A stretch of DNA of 41,640 bases from an uncultured Veillonellaceae bacterium (GTDB lineage Bacteria; Bacillota; Negativicutes; Selenomonadales; Selenomonadaceae). The stretch is taken from contig CACXCC010000077.1 of assembly GCA_902766015.1 (NCBI GenBank), positions 1-41,640 on the forward strand. The letters run 5' to 3'. A program made the translations under genes and the position numbers. Below, one piece after another: positions 7,304-16,260 of this stretch. The notes under the pieces are model-generated. The model did not search any database and was not told the origin of the DNA. It saw nothing but the letters and a program-made list of their open reading frames with translations. The stretch's first letter is position 1. Every line of letters starts with the position of its first letter.

Positions 7304-8755
7304 TTAAATGCAATCCAAATACCGGAAATGATCGAGTTCCCACACACGCCCCGAAACCGTCTCCATCGCGGCATCCGCCGACAACCGGAGTTCCGGACGG
7401 ATATGCTTCGCCGGGAACGCATAAAACGTCGCCGTCTCCTCTCCGTGCTGGAAAAACGCCTCCACAGCCGTCTGATCGATAAACAGCTGCAGCGACAAAA
7501 CGCGATCCGCAAACAAACGGAACTGACGTACACCGCGTCCGCCGTTCTGCATCCCGTTGCGGTCAATTCGCATAATCTGGAGCTTCCGGTCATACGAAAG
7601 CACAATCTTCTCAAGTCCGTAAACGAGCTCGAGCGTAACCTTCTGCGCCTTGCCGAACACAATATCAAGCAAAACCTCCGAACCGTCAAAGAGCTCCGTA
7701 TGCAGCGACTTCGTCATATCCGCGTCAATGTCAAGCGCCGTTTCCTGAATCCGCAGTGCGCGCAATTCGCGAAGCGGCTGCGCGTAAATATGACCCTGAC
7801 GCAGTGTCAGCACGCGCGGAAGAGTCAACGTATGCATCCAGCCCTTTTCGCGCGTCGGATACTCATCATCACGGTCCGGCATCCCCATCCAGCCGATCAG
7901 AATATGGCGTCCCTCATGCTGGAAAACCTGAGGCGCATAAAAGTCAAAGCCGTGATCGAGCTCCTGGAATTTACTGTGTTGAAGCATCGCCATCGCGTCA
8001 AGAGACGCGTGCCCCGCAATATAGCCCGACTGATAGAGATTTTGACGGTCAAATTCGCGCGGATCAAGCCCCTGCGGGCAGAAAAGCAGCGCGTCGTAAC
8101 TGCCGAAACGCAGCAGATTCGGGCTTTCCCACATATGACCGAACCGGCCGAGCCGCGTTTCGAGCGCGCCGCGGTTCTCCCAGCCGTTCGGCGTTTTTTC
8201 GTAAACGAGCGCCGACGCGTGACCGTCATCGGACTGCGCACCGACGGTAAAGTACGTCTGACTGTGACGGTGAAAGAGATACGGATCGCGGAAATGCCCC
8301 GTATACCCTTCGGGACTGCCCGTCAAAAACGGCGGATCCTTGGCGATCGTACCGTCGCCCTGCAGCGTTCCCGTGCGCAGAGACGGGACAATCTGTCCGT
8401 CTTTGACACAGATTCCCGAATAAAGCACACGCACATGACTGTTGTCGGCAAAGCCGCACCCCGAAAGACATCCGTCCGCGTCAAACGCGTCACTCGGCCA
8501 AAGCGCGAGCTGCGGGTATGAATAACGGAGAAAATCCCGCGTCATCACGTGACCCCAGCACGTTTCGCCCGCGTTACAGTCCGACGGATTCCACCGGAAA
8601 AACAGATGATAAATCCCCCGGCTGACTGTCAGCCCGCAGGGACTGCCGAGCTTTCCGAACGGCATCTCAAAATGGAAACGGTTATGCCAACGGTGCTCAA
8701 ACGGCATCATCGACCTGATTTCGGCGTCAACCGCCGTTTTATCCGGTGATTCCAT
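7304..8755 (-). CDS. GH32-family protein (sucrose-6-phosphate hydrolase-like), nucleophile motif altered
   Basis: 483 residues with GH32 architecture: five-bladed propeller and a C-terminal beta-sandwich. Recognisable blocks are YHLFFRWNP followed by CWGHVMTRD (family YHxFYQxNP..WGH), the conserved FRDPYLF holding the transition-state Asp, and WESPNLL, where family members have the acid/base Glu of ECP. The first motif, normally NDPNG with the nucleophilic Asp, reads GSPCG (codons ggc agt ccc tgc ggg near 8637), so the nucleophile is Ser. Start ATG 8755 has GGGAG upstream. It follows a PTS IIA gene, which suggests an original role in phosphotransferase-imported sucrose or fructan breakdown. 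Activity is doubtful. Confidence 0.82.
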   Translation of the reverse strand: MESPDKTAVDAEIRSMMPFEHRWHNRFHFEMPFGKLGSPCGLTVSRGIYHLFFRWNPSDCNAGETCWGHVMTRDFLRYSYPQLALWPSDAFDADGCLSGCGFADNSHVRVLYSGICVKDGQIVPSLRTGTLQGDGTIAKDPPFLTGSPEGYTGHFRDPYLFHRHSQTYFTVGAQSDDGHASALVYEKTPNGWENRGALETRLGRFGHMWESPNLLRFGSYDALLFCPQGLDPREFDRQNLYQSGYIAGHASLDAMAMLQHSKFQELDHGFDFYAPQVFQHEGRHILIGWMGMPDRDDEYPTREKGWMHTLTLPRVLTLRQGHIYAQPLRELRALRIQETALDIDADMTKSLHTELFDGSEVLLDIVFGKAQKVTLELVYGLEKIVLSYDRKLQIMRIDRNGMQNGGRGVRQFRLFADRVLSLQLFIDQTAVEAFFQHGEETATFYAFPAKHIRPELRLSADAAMETVSGRVWELDHFRYLDCI

Positions 8756-8812
8756 ACGGATCTCCCTCTCTCTCTGTTCCTGTCAATCCGGCAGCGCAAG
8801 CCTGACGTCAAA

Positions 8813-9265
8813 TCAGGCATTGTCCCCCGGCGCACTCGTAACCGCCGCTTCCCCGAGACGGATCGTAATACTGCCGTACGAAGCGGCATTCGTCACGACA
8901 ACGGGTGTCGTCGTGTCATATCCGGCCGCGGCAACGGCATCCGCGTCAAAGGTCAAAAGCAGCTGTCCGCGTTTGACCCGATCGCCCTGTGCGACATGCG
9001 CCGCAAAAAATTTCCCCTGCAGATTGACGGTATTAATCCCGACATGAATGAGCAGATCAACGCCGTCCCCGCTGTGCAGACCGATTGCATGATGCGTGTC
9101 AAATAATGCCGTCACTTCCGCGTCAAACGGCGCAAAGACGCGCCCGAACGGGTCCGTAACGGCAGCACCGCGCCCGAGAACGCCGCCCGAAAACGCGGGA
9201 TCGTTGACGTCGGCGAGCGGAATAAGCCTGCCCTGCAACGGGCTGCTGATCGAAATATCGTCCAT
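8813..9265 (-). CDS. crr: PTS glucose-type EIIA domain protein
   Basis: 150-residue single-domain EIIA of the glucose/sucrose PTS family. It contains GRVFAPFDAEVTAL, the first active-site His in HAIGL and the phosphorylated His in LLIHVGINTVNLQGKFF. It would accept phosphate from HPr and pass it to a membrane EIIBC not present in this window. It starts 21 nt after dnaB, with AAAGGGG before ATG 9265, so it probably shares the dnaB transcript and is followed by the GH32 gene. It may also serve in carbon-catabolite signalling, as IIA-Glc does in other bacteria; that is inference. Confidence 0.9.
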   Translation of the reverse strand: MDDISISSPLQGRLIPLADVNDPAFSGGVLGRGAAVTDPFGRVFAPFDAEVTALFDTHHAIGLHSGDGVDLLIHVGINTVNLQGKFFAAHVAQGDRVKRGQLLLTFDADAVAAAGYDTTTPVVVTNAASYGSITIRLGEAAVTSAPGDNA

Positions 9266-9286
9266 ATATATCCCCTTTGCCGCTTC

Positions 9287-10615
9287 TTACTTTTGAATGA
9301 GCAGATCGCGGAATTTCGTGCATTCCTTCTGGAAAAAAAGCTTAATCGTGTCAATCGGGCCGTTACGATGCTTGGCAATGATGACTTCCGTGATGTTCTT
9401 ATTTTCCGTGTCCTTGTCATAGTAATCCTCGCGATAGAGGAACATGACGATATCGGCATCCTGCTCGAGTGAACCCGACTCACGCAGGTCTGAGAGCATC
9501 GGCCGCTTGACCTGACGCGACTCGACACTTCGCGAGAGCTGGGAAAGTGCGATAACCGGCACGCCGAGTTCGCGCGCGAGCGCCTTGAGCGAGCGGGAAA
9601 TCTCCGAGATTTCCTGTTGACGGTTGTCGCTGTTTCGGCTCGGACGTCCCTGCATGAGCTGCAGATAGTCGATAACGACGAGGTCAAGTCCGTGTTCGGC
9701 TTTGAGTCGCCGCGCTTTCGAGCGCAGTTCCATGACGGTAATGCCCGCCGTATCGTCGATGTAGATCGGCGCCTTATTGAGCCGATCCGCCGTCTCGACA
9801 AGGCGGCTCCATTCCTCATCATCGAGCTGTCCCGTACGCAGACGCTGAGAGTCAAGTCCGCCTTCCGAACAGAGCATACGCTGCATGAGCTGTTCTTTTG
9901 ACATCTCGAGCGAGAAAAACGCGACACTGTGACCCGAAAGGCCGACATGCGCCGCAATGTTGAGCGTAAATGCCGTTTTACCCATGGACGGACGTGCCGC
10001 GACGAGAATGAGATCGGAGGGCTGCAAGCCCGTCGTGAGTGCGTCAAGGTCCTTAAATCCCGTGCTGAGTCCTGTAATCCCGCCCTGCGATTCGTAGAGG
10101 ACATTGATATGTTCAAACGTGCGGATCAGGATATCCTTGAGTGGCTCAAACGTGCTGCCGCCCTGACGGTTTGCCACGGCGAGAATCTGTTTTTCCGCCG
10201 AATCCATGATGTTTTCGACGGTGTCATTATCCTCGTAAGCCGCGCCCGCGATCTGCGTCGCTGCGTCAATGAGATGACGCAGTTCCGACTTTTCGCGCAC
10301 GATTTTCGCGTGGTGAATGACATTTGCCGCCGTCGGGACGAGGTTGGCGAGTGTCGTAATGAACGAGAGTCCGCCGACTTTTTCGAGTTTGCCCGATTTA
10401 CGCAGCGCTTCAGTCATCGTGACGATATCGACGGCTTCTTCGTTGTTAAAGAGATCCAGCATCGTCTGGTAAATGACACTGTGCGCTTCGCGGTAAAAGT
10501 CATCCGGGTGCAGAATTTCCTGAACTTCCGTAATGGCTTCTTTTTTGATCATCATTGCGCCGAGTACGGCCTGCTCCGCCTCAATATTCTGCGGCGGTTT
10601 GCGGTCCTCTGCCAT
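9287..10615 (-). CDS. dnaB: Replicative DNA helicase DnaB
   Basis: 442-residue hexameric replicative helicase that unwinds DNA ahead of the fork. The N-terminal domain starts NIEAEQAVLGAMM. The RecA-like C-terminal domain has Walker A ARPSMGKTAF, FFSLEMSKEQL, Walker B LDLVVIDYLQLM and the Arg-containing SQLSRSVE block. It follows lonC by 11 nt, with AAGGTG before ATG 10615. The order rplI-lonC-dnaB is a common replication/stress neighbourhood in this part of the Firmicutes. No intein or frameshift is seen. Confidence 0.97.
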   Translation of the reverse strand: MAEDRKPPQNIEAEQAVLGAMMIKKEAITEVQEILHPDDFYREAHSVIYQTMLDLFNNEEAVDIVTMTEALRKSGKLEKVGGLSFITTLANLVPTAANVIHHAKIVREKSELRHLIDAATQIAGAAYEDNDTVENIMDSAEKQILAVANRQGGSTFEPLKDILIRTFEHINVLYESQGGITGLSTGFKDLDALTTGLQPSDLILVAARPSMGKTAFTLNIAAHVGLSGHSVAFFSLEMSKEQLMQRMLCSEGGLDSQRLRTGQLDDEEWSRLVETADRLNKAPIYIDDTAGITVMELRSKARRLKAEHGLDLVVIDYLQLMQGRPSRNSDNRQQEISEISRSLKALARELGVPVIALSQLSRSVESRQVKRPMLSDLRESGSLEQDADIVMFLYREDYYDKDTENKNITEVIIAKHRNGPIDTIKLFFQKECTKFRDLLIQK

Positions 10616-10626
10616 CCTGAATCACC

Positions 10627-12645
10627 TTACCCCTGTTTTTTCCGTTTGCGGCCGGCGAATTTCTTCCAATCAACGGCGTCATAATCCTCGAAAATCAGCG
10701 GGAATGCCTCTGCCGCCGACGCAACGGGATGAATGTCAAGTCCGAGATGCCCCGCCGGGATATCCTTTTCGTTTTCCTGCGGAATGACGAGTGTGCGGAT
10801 ACCGGCCTGACGCGCCCCGTACGCTTTTTCGAAAACGCCGCCGACGGGGCGGACGCGTCCCGCGAGCGAGATTTCGCCCGTCACGGCGACATCCTGACGG
10901 ATTTTGAGTCCCGTTACGGCGCTGACAATGACGGACAAAATCGCCATGCCGGCACTCGGACCGTCAATATTGCCGCCGCCGATAAAGTTGAGATGAATAT
11001 CGTAATCGTACGTGTCAATGCCCGTAATTTCCCGCGCGACCGATACGGCGTTAAACACGGAATCTTTCGCCATGGATCCCGCCGTGTCATTGACGCGGAT
11101 CGTACCTTTGCCTTTGTCACGCGCCGGAAATGCCGCGGCCTCGATTTCGATGACGGAACCGAGATACCCCGCAACGCCGAGTCCGAAAACGTGACCGGAC
11201 TGCGCCGCATCCGAGGCTTTTTTCGTAACATACGGCACGAGACGGCTGACCTGAGCGACTTCGTACACGTCATCGTTCCGAATCAGCGGACGCAGACGAT
11301 CGCCGCGTTCGAGCGCGAGGCTGTACGCGTCGGCGAGAATGTTGATCGCTTTACGTCCTTCGACCGTGTACGAACTGATGAGAGGCGCCACGCCGTCCTC
11401 GAGATCGGCTTTGAGTTTTTCCGCCGCATTTTTGACAATCGTTTCGATATGCTGCGGCGTGAGCGGCTCAAAATAAATCTCGGCACAGCGCGAACGCAGC
11501 GCCGGATTGATGTATTCCGGTTCCCGCGTCGTCGCGCCGATGAGTACGAAATCCGCCGGCGCACCTTCCTCGAACAGTTTGCGGATATACGGCGGCATGC
11601 GGTCATCTTCCGGATCGTAATACGCGGACTCGAAATAAGCCCGTTTGTCTTCGAGCACTTTTAAGAGTTTATTCTGGAGCATTTCGTCCATTTCGCCGAT
11701 TTCGTCAATGAACAAAATGCCGCCGTGTGCCTCCGTAACAAGTCCCGGTTTCGGTTCCGGGATGCCGCTGTCTGCGAGCGTCCGCTGTGCACCCTGATAA
11801 ATCGGATCGTGAACGGATCCCAAAAGCGGATTCGTCATGTCACGCGGATCCCAGCGAAGTGTCGTCCCGTCCGTTTCGACGAACGGTGCGTCTTCCTGAA
11901 ACGGCGCATGTTTCTGCCGTTTTGCCGCTTCGAGAACGAGTCGCGCCGCTGTTGTTTTGCCGACACCGGGAGGCCCGTAAAGCAAAAGATGCTGCGGATA
12001 CGGTGAACTGAGCTTGGCGAGCAGTGACCGAACGGCGCGTTCCTGGCCGACGATTTCGTCAATCGACTGCGGACGCAGGAGTTCCATGACAGACGGTGTC
12101 AACTGCACTTTGTCGAGGCGCTCGAGTTCTTCGCGCTTGCGTGCGTCATGCGGGCTTTCCTTTTTCGGGTCTTCGTCCTGCAGGATCTGGCGGCGCACTT
12201 CGTTGACATAATCCGCGTGATCCTTGTCCAGTTTTTCGTTGACCCGGCGTTCGATGCTGTTTTCGAGATTTTGACGTGCTCTGACGTCAGCGATACGGTC
12301 CTCGAGATCGTCGAGAATCGCCGGCAGATCGGCTTCCGCGGGCGGAGGACTGATGAGCGGGTCTTCCTCGACAATACGCTGCAGCGCGAGAACGCGGCTG
12401 CAGCGGTCCGGTGAACGCATCAGACGGATTGACTCCATTTTACCGGCCTGAACGACGAACTTTTCCGTTCCCATCGTGTCGGCAAGCAGGCCGTAAAGCG
12501 CGTCAATCCGGCGGTCGATTTCCGCTTTCGGTTCCGACGGAACAATGCCCTGCTGCGAAGCGCGCCCGCTGCGGGCGAGAATGCGCGTATCCGCTTCGTC
12601 TTCGTCCGTGTGAAATTTCGACCAAATCGATTGTAAAAAATTCAT
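10627..12645 (-). CDS. lonC: Lon-family ATP-dependent protease (LonC/LonB type)
   Basis: 672-residue soluble AAA+ protease without the long LonA N-domain. Seen: a charged coiled region (about 120-190), Walker A YGPPGVGKTTAA, Walker B GGILFIDEIGEMD, sensor-type NPALRSRC, and a C-terminal Lon protease domain with the catalytic Ser in DGPSAGMAI and the catalytic Lys in VGGVFEKAYGARQAG. The best match in memory is the LonC subgroup described from spore-forming Firmicutes. Start ATG 12645 is preferred (AGGA 5 nt upstream); an upstream ATG at 12675 lacks a clear site. It sits between rplI and dnaB in an operon. Confidence 0.88.
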   Translation of the reverse strand: MNFLQSIWSKFHTDEDEADTRILARSGRASQQGIVPSEPKAEIDRRIDALYGLLADTMGTEKFVVQAGKMESIRLMRSPDRCSRVLALQRIVEEDPLISPPPAEADLPAILDDLEDRIADVRARQNLENSIERRVNEKLDKDHADYVNEVRRQILQDEDPKKESPHDARKREELERLDKVQLTPSVMELLRPQSIDEIVGQERAVRSLLAKLSSPYPQHLLLYGPPGVGKTTAARLVLEAAKRQKHAPFQEDAPFVETDGTTLRWDPRDMTNPLLGSVHDPIYQGAQRTLADSGIPEPKPGLVTEAHGGILFIDEIGEMDEMLQNKLLKVLEDKRAYFESAYYDPEDDRMPPYIRKLFEEGAPADFVLIGATTREPEYINPALRSRCAEIYFEPLTPQHIETIVKNAAEKLKADLEDGVAPLISSYTVEGRKAINILADAYSLALERGDRLRPLIRNDDVYEVAQVSRLVPYVTKKASDAAQSGHVFGLGVAGYLGSVIEIEAAAFPARDKGKGTIRVNDTAGSMAKDSVFNAVSVAREITGIDTYDYDIHLNFIGGGNIDGPSAGMAILSVIVSAVTGLKIRQDVAVTGEISLAGRVRPVGGVFEKAYGARQAGIRTLVIPQENEKDIPAGHLGLDIHPVASAAEAFPLIFEDYDAVDWKKFAGRKRKKQG

Positions 12646-12681
12646 AAATGTCCTGACTACCTCTGTTGATGTCAACCGCCG

Positions 12682-13128
12682 TTATTTTGCCGCGACGACG
12701 TTGACTTTAACCGTACTCGTAATGGACGGATGTACCTTGATAACGGCTTCATACGTACCGGCACCCGTCACATCGCCTTTGATGCTGATTTTGCGCTTGT
12801 CAATGTCAATATTCTTCTTCTTAAGTGCTTCGGCGACGTCTTTGCCCGTGACAGATCCGAAAAGACGTCCGCCTTCGCCGATGCGTACGGGGATCGTGAC
12901 TTCGACTTTCTTGAGCTGGGAAGCCATCACGACGGCTTCGTCTTTTGCCATGGCGGCTTTGCGCTCCTGCGAGCCTTTCTTGGCGTTCGCGACGTTCATA
13001 TTCTGGGCGTTCGCGAGTACGGCTACTTTACGCGGCAAAAGGAAATTGCGCCCGTAGCCTTCCGAAACCTCGACGATATCGCCTTTTTTTCCGAGTTTTT
13101 TAATGTCCTGCTGAAGAATTACTTTCAT
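12682..13128 (-). CDS. rplI: 50S ribosomal protein L9
   Basis: 148-residue L9, which bridges domains of 23S rRNA and helps frame maintenance. The N-domain starts MKVILQQDIKKLGKKGD, with the hallmark GYGRNFLLPR, followed by the long connecting helix and a C-terminal domain ending VKVNVVAAK. ATG 13128 is chosen because it gives the canonical N-terminus, although the frame is open to ATG 13137. The gene begins inside the last 29 nt of gdpP, so translation is probably coupled. Confidence 0.97.
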   Translation of the reverse strand: MKVILQQDIKKLGKKGDIVEVSEGYGRNFLLPRKVAVLANAQNMNVANAKKGSQERKAAMAKDEAVVMASQLKKVEVTIPVRIGEGGRLFGSVTGKDVAEALKKKNIDIDKRKISIKGDVTGAGTYEAVIKVHPSITSTVKVNVVAAK

Positions 13129-15109
13129 TTTTCTCATCCTCTTCTATATATTGTTTTGCCGCAGCGATCACGCGCTCGCGGATGCTCTGCAGTTCTTCGC
13201 CGCGGATTTGTGCGCCGGCGACGTTCTGATGTCCGCCTCCGCCGAACTGTTCCATGATGACCTGCACGTTGATTTCACCCGTCGAACGGGCACTGATGCC
13301 GACTGTTTCCTCGTCAAGCTGGAAAATGACGACACTCATCCGCACGTCTTCGATGCGCAGAAGCGAATCCGCGGTCTGCGCCGCGATGACCTGTCCGTTT
13401 TTCCGGACTTCCGGGCACGTCGCGACGATAATGCCGCCCTCGAACAGTTCGGAGCTGGCCTCGGCGCGCGCAAGCGCCACCGTCGTACTGTAATCGGAAC
13501 GGAATAAATGACGCACCATGACGGGATCGGCCCCGCTGCGGCGCAGATAAGCCGCCGCGTCAAAGGTACGCACGCCCGTCTGCACGGAGAAATTTTTCGT
13601 GTCAACGACGATGCCGGAATAGAGCGCCGTCGCCTCGATGCGCGAAAGCACGAGATCGTCACTGAAATACATCAACAGTTCCGTCACGAGTTCGCACGTC
13701 GAACTTGACGCCGGCTCGATATAAACGAGCAGCGGATTTTTGATAAACGACTCACTGCGGCGGTGATGGTCAATGACAACGACACGCGGAATACGTTCGA
13801 GCAGGGACGGCGCCGCCACGAGATGCGGAATATGTGTGTCAACGACGATGAGCACCGGATTGAGTGTCACCATATTGACGAGATCCGCCTGATGGATAAA
13901 GATGTCATCGTAATCGTGATTTCCCTGAATGAGATCCGCAAATTTTTCGATGCCGCTGTTCATGTCACTGAGGACAATATGGAACGGTTTGCCGAGCTGG
14001 CGTGCCATTTTGGCGACGCCGACCGCGGCACCGAAACAGTCGAAATCCTCGTTATGATGACCCATAATGAAGACTTCATCGGCACCTTCGATAATTTCGC
14101 GCATCGCGTGGGCGACGACGCGGGCTTTGACGCGCGTATGTTTCTCGACCGCTTTCGTGCGGCCGCCGAAAAACAGCGTTTTTCCGCCCGCCGAAACGGC
14201 AACCTGATCGCCGCCGCGTCCGAGCGCCAAGTCAAGTCCGGCCTGAGCCTGCGCGCCGAGTTCCGCCATAGACTGCCCTTCCGCGACCGCAACGCCCATG
14301 GAAAGCGTAATCGGCAAACGGTTCGTATTCTGAAGCTGACGCACTTTATCGAGGACGTCAAACTTGGCGGCTTTCGCCTTTTCGAGTCCTTCGCGCTGCA
14401 TAACGACGAGATAAAGATCGTCCGAAACGCGGCGCATATACCCGCCGACCTGTTTCATCCAGGCATCGAGAAGCTGATTGACGGAAAGCAGCAGAGACGT
14501 GCGCTCCGCTTCCGACTGACGCTGTACGACTTCGTCATAATTGTCAATCTGGATATAGCAGAGCACGGTCCGGCTTTCCCGGAACTGCGTCTTTAAATGC
14601 TCGAAATCCGAAATATCCTGCACATAAAATGCCATGAGCGGTTCTTCGCCCTGTACGACGGGAACGGGGCGGTGATAAACCTGATAATAATGGTCTTCGT
14701 GAGCAAACACATATTCGCCCGTTGTTCCCCAGATCGGGTCAATGATGATATTCGGCCAGAAATCCTTGACGTCAATACCGGCTTCCGGTTTGACGCCGAG
14801 ATACCGCGTCAACTGGCTGCTGCACCACATGAGACGATCATTGCGGTTGACGACGAGAATCGCCTGCGGCAGTTCCTCAACCGCATAATTCATCATTTCG
14901 TTCAGATTCCGCACGACATTGCGGCAATAACGCGTAAACCGGTGCGCCCGGTCAAGACAGCGTTCGCGCGCAAAAGCCGCGAGGACAAGCCAAACCACGG
15001 CTCCGATCGCCGCAACGTAGACATTGTAGCATGACAAAACGCTGATCAGCACCAGCATAACAAAGAGATGGATCAACAGGTCGATCCATGCCGATAGATT
15101 GCGTGGCAT
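13100..15109 (-). CDS. gdpP: Cyclic-di-AMP phosphodiesterase GdpP (YybT family)
   Basis: 669-residue membrane-bound enzyme that hydrolyses c-di-AMP. Order: two N-terminal transmembrane helices (about 8-48), a PAS-like sensor (about 80-170), a degenerate GGDEF domain (about 170-300), a DHH domain with GHHNEDFDCFGAAVG (about 345) and VVIDHHRR, and a DHHA1 domain ending GGGGHQNVAGAQI. The length matches the family. GAGGTGAAAGA precedes ATG 15109. It follows the DUF2232 gene by 24 nt and overlaps rplI by 29 nt, the conserved yybS-yybT-rplI arrangement of Firmicutes. Confidence 0.95.
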   Translation of the reverse strand: MPRNLSAWIDLLIHLFVMLVLISVLSCYNVYVAAIGAVVWLVLAAFARERCLDRAHRFTRYCRNVVRNLNEMMNYAVEELPQAILVVNRNDRLMWCSSQLTRYLGVKPEAGIDVKDFWPNIIIDPIWGTTGEYVFAHEDHYYQVYHRPVPVVQGEEPLMAFYVQDISDFEHLKTQFRESRTVLCYIQIDNYDEVVQRQSEAERTSLLLSVNQLLDAWMKQVGGYMRRVSDDLYLVVMQREGLEKAKAAKFDVLDKVRQLQNTNRLPITLSMGVAVAEGQSMAELGAQAQAGLDLALGRGGDQVAVSAGGKTLFFGGRTKAVEKHTRVKARVVAHAMREIIEGADEVFIMGHHNEDFDCFGAAVGVAKMARQLGKPFHIVLSDMNSGIEKFADLIQGNHDYDDIFIHQADLVNMVTLNPVLIVVDTHIPHLVAAPSLLERIPRVVVIDHHRRSESFIKNPLLVYIEPASSSTCELVTELLMYFSDDLVLSRIEATALYSGIVVDTKNFSVQTGVRTFDAAAYLRRSGADPVMVRHLFRSDYSTTVALARAEASSELFEGGIIVATCPEVRKNGQVIAAQTADSLLRIEDVRMSVVIFQLDEETVGISARSTGEINVQVIMEQFGGGGHQNVAGAQIRGEELQSIRERVIAAAKQYIEEDEKNESNSSAGH

Positions 15110-15133
15110 TCTTTCACCTCAATTCCGAATCCC

Positions 15134-16102
15134 TCAACGGGCACGTTTATCCCGATCCGCAAGCCGTTTCCGATAGTCAAAGACCATGTCGAAAAGCCCC
15201 ATAACCGCCACGATCTGCAGGAAAAGGCCGTTTAAAAAGATCAGGATAAACAGAACGACGCGCCAAAGCCGCCGTACCTGATGACGGTCAAAAAGCGCCG
15301 TAAGGATCGCCGTTCCCTGAATAAATCCGGCGATCATCGAAAATACACAGAAATTCATACCGGCCTGATATAAAATCTGCCATTGACGGCTGTCTCCCCA
15401 ATAAATCGCGAGCAGAGAAAACCCGAAAATAAACAGGAAAACCGACGGCAGACGCCATTCGGCATACGGCGGCATCTCCGGGACGGAATGGCCGAGCCGC
15501 CGCAGTACGCGCGTACCGACGAGGTACGAAATCGCCGTGTCCAAAAGTCCCATCAGGACGACAATGAGCGGCAGCAGCGTCATCATCATCTGAATGACAA
15601 ATTTTGACTGTTCCCGGCTTTCGGCGAGTATCTCCTCATCCATCCCCATACTCTCGTACATGGCAAATGACGCGTCATACGACTGATTGAGCGCGTTCAC
15701 TTCCATCGTCAGCGGATTGACGGACGTGATAAGGAACAATACGGCAAACGTCGTGATCTTCGCGAGAATCGATACGCCGGCAGCCGTCAAAAACGTCCGC
15801 CCGGCAGGCCATTTCCGCGCGAAACCGACTCCGAGTGCAATCGCCCCCGGCGCCAGCGCCAAAACGAGTTGAAGTGCCGTGACCGGTTCGAGAAGCGACG
15901 CCATGAGAACCATCGCGCCGAACGCGACCATAACGCCCCAGCGCATGCCCTGACGCGTTGTCAAAACGACGAGCGGGATCGGCCAAAGCATGGCCGCAAA
16001 CATGCCGAAGACCGGCAGATACAAAGCCGCCATGGCCAAAACGACCAGCAGGGCCGTCATCAGGCCGCTTTCCGTCAACGGTGTAATGCGAGATTCATTC
16101 AT
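15134..16102 (-). CDS. DUF2232 (YybS-like) integral membrane protein
   Basis: 322-residue polytopic membrane protein with about eight hydrophobic helices, starting GLMTALLVVLAMAALYLP and ending with a basic tail (YRKRLADRDKRAR). The sequence pattern and position directly upstream of gdpP and rplI match the DUF2232/YybS family. Its role is not established; fold comparisons place it near ECF-type substrate-binding membrane proteins. It is the first gene of the gdpP-rplI-lonC-dnaB transcript, with AAAGGA before ATG 16102. Confidence 0.85.
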   Translation of the reverse strand: MNESRITPLTESGLMTALLVVLAMAALYLPVFGMFAAMLWPIPLVVLTTRQGMRWGVMVAFGAMVLMASLLEPVTALQLVLALAPGAIALGVGFARKWPAGRTFLTAAGVSILAKITTFAVLFLITSVNPLTMEVNALNQSYDASFAMYESMGMDEEILAESREQSKFVIQMMMTLLPLIVVLMGLLDTAISYLVGTRVLRRLGHSVPEMPPYAEWRLPSVFLFIFGFSLLAIYWGDSRQWQILYQAGMNFCVFSMIAGFIQGTAILTALFDRHQVRRLWRVVLFILIFLNGLFLQIVAVMGLFDMVFDYRKRLADRDKRAR

Positions 16103-16134
16103 TTGTGATAATCCTTTCCAAAAGACTATTTCTT

Positions 16135-16163
16135 ATTATATCAGAAAAGGATTTTTCTGTCTT
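16135..16163 (-). promoter_or_regulatory. Promoter of the DUF2232-gdpP-rplI-lonC-dnaB operon
   Basis: A perfect TATAAT (16135-16140, minus strand) with a weak AAGACA -35 (16158-16163) at 17-nt spacing lies about 33 nt upstream of the first gene's start codon. Confidence 0.6.
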
Positions 16164-16205
16164 GCAATCTGGTACTAACCCGCGCGTTAAGTCAAAACCG
16201 CAAGT

Positions 16206-16248
16206 AAAAGAACCGGCATGCATCTGCGGGGCAGTTGCAAACCGGTTC
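16206..16248 (-). terminator. Probable terminator of the phosphohexomutase gene
   Basis: GAACCGG (16210-16216) pairs with CCGGTTC (16242-16248), with an inner CTGC/GCAG stem. On the minus strand the hairpin is followed by CTTTTAC. It lies 13 nt past the stop codon at 16261. Confidence 0.55.
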
Positions 16249-16260
16249 CGAGGGAATCAT

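Noticed and set aside
7328..8521. 397-codon plus-strand frame opposite the GH32 gene
   Set aside because: Antisense shadow with abnormal Arg content; the minus-strand product has recognisable GH32 motifs.
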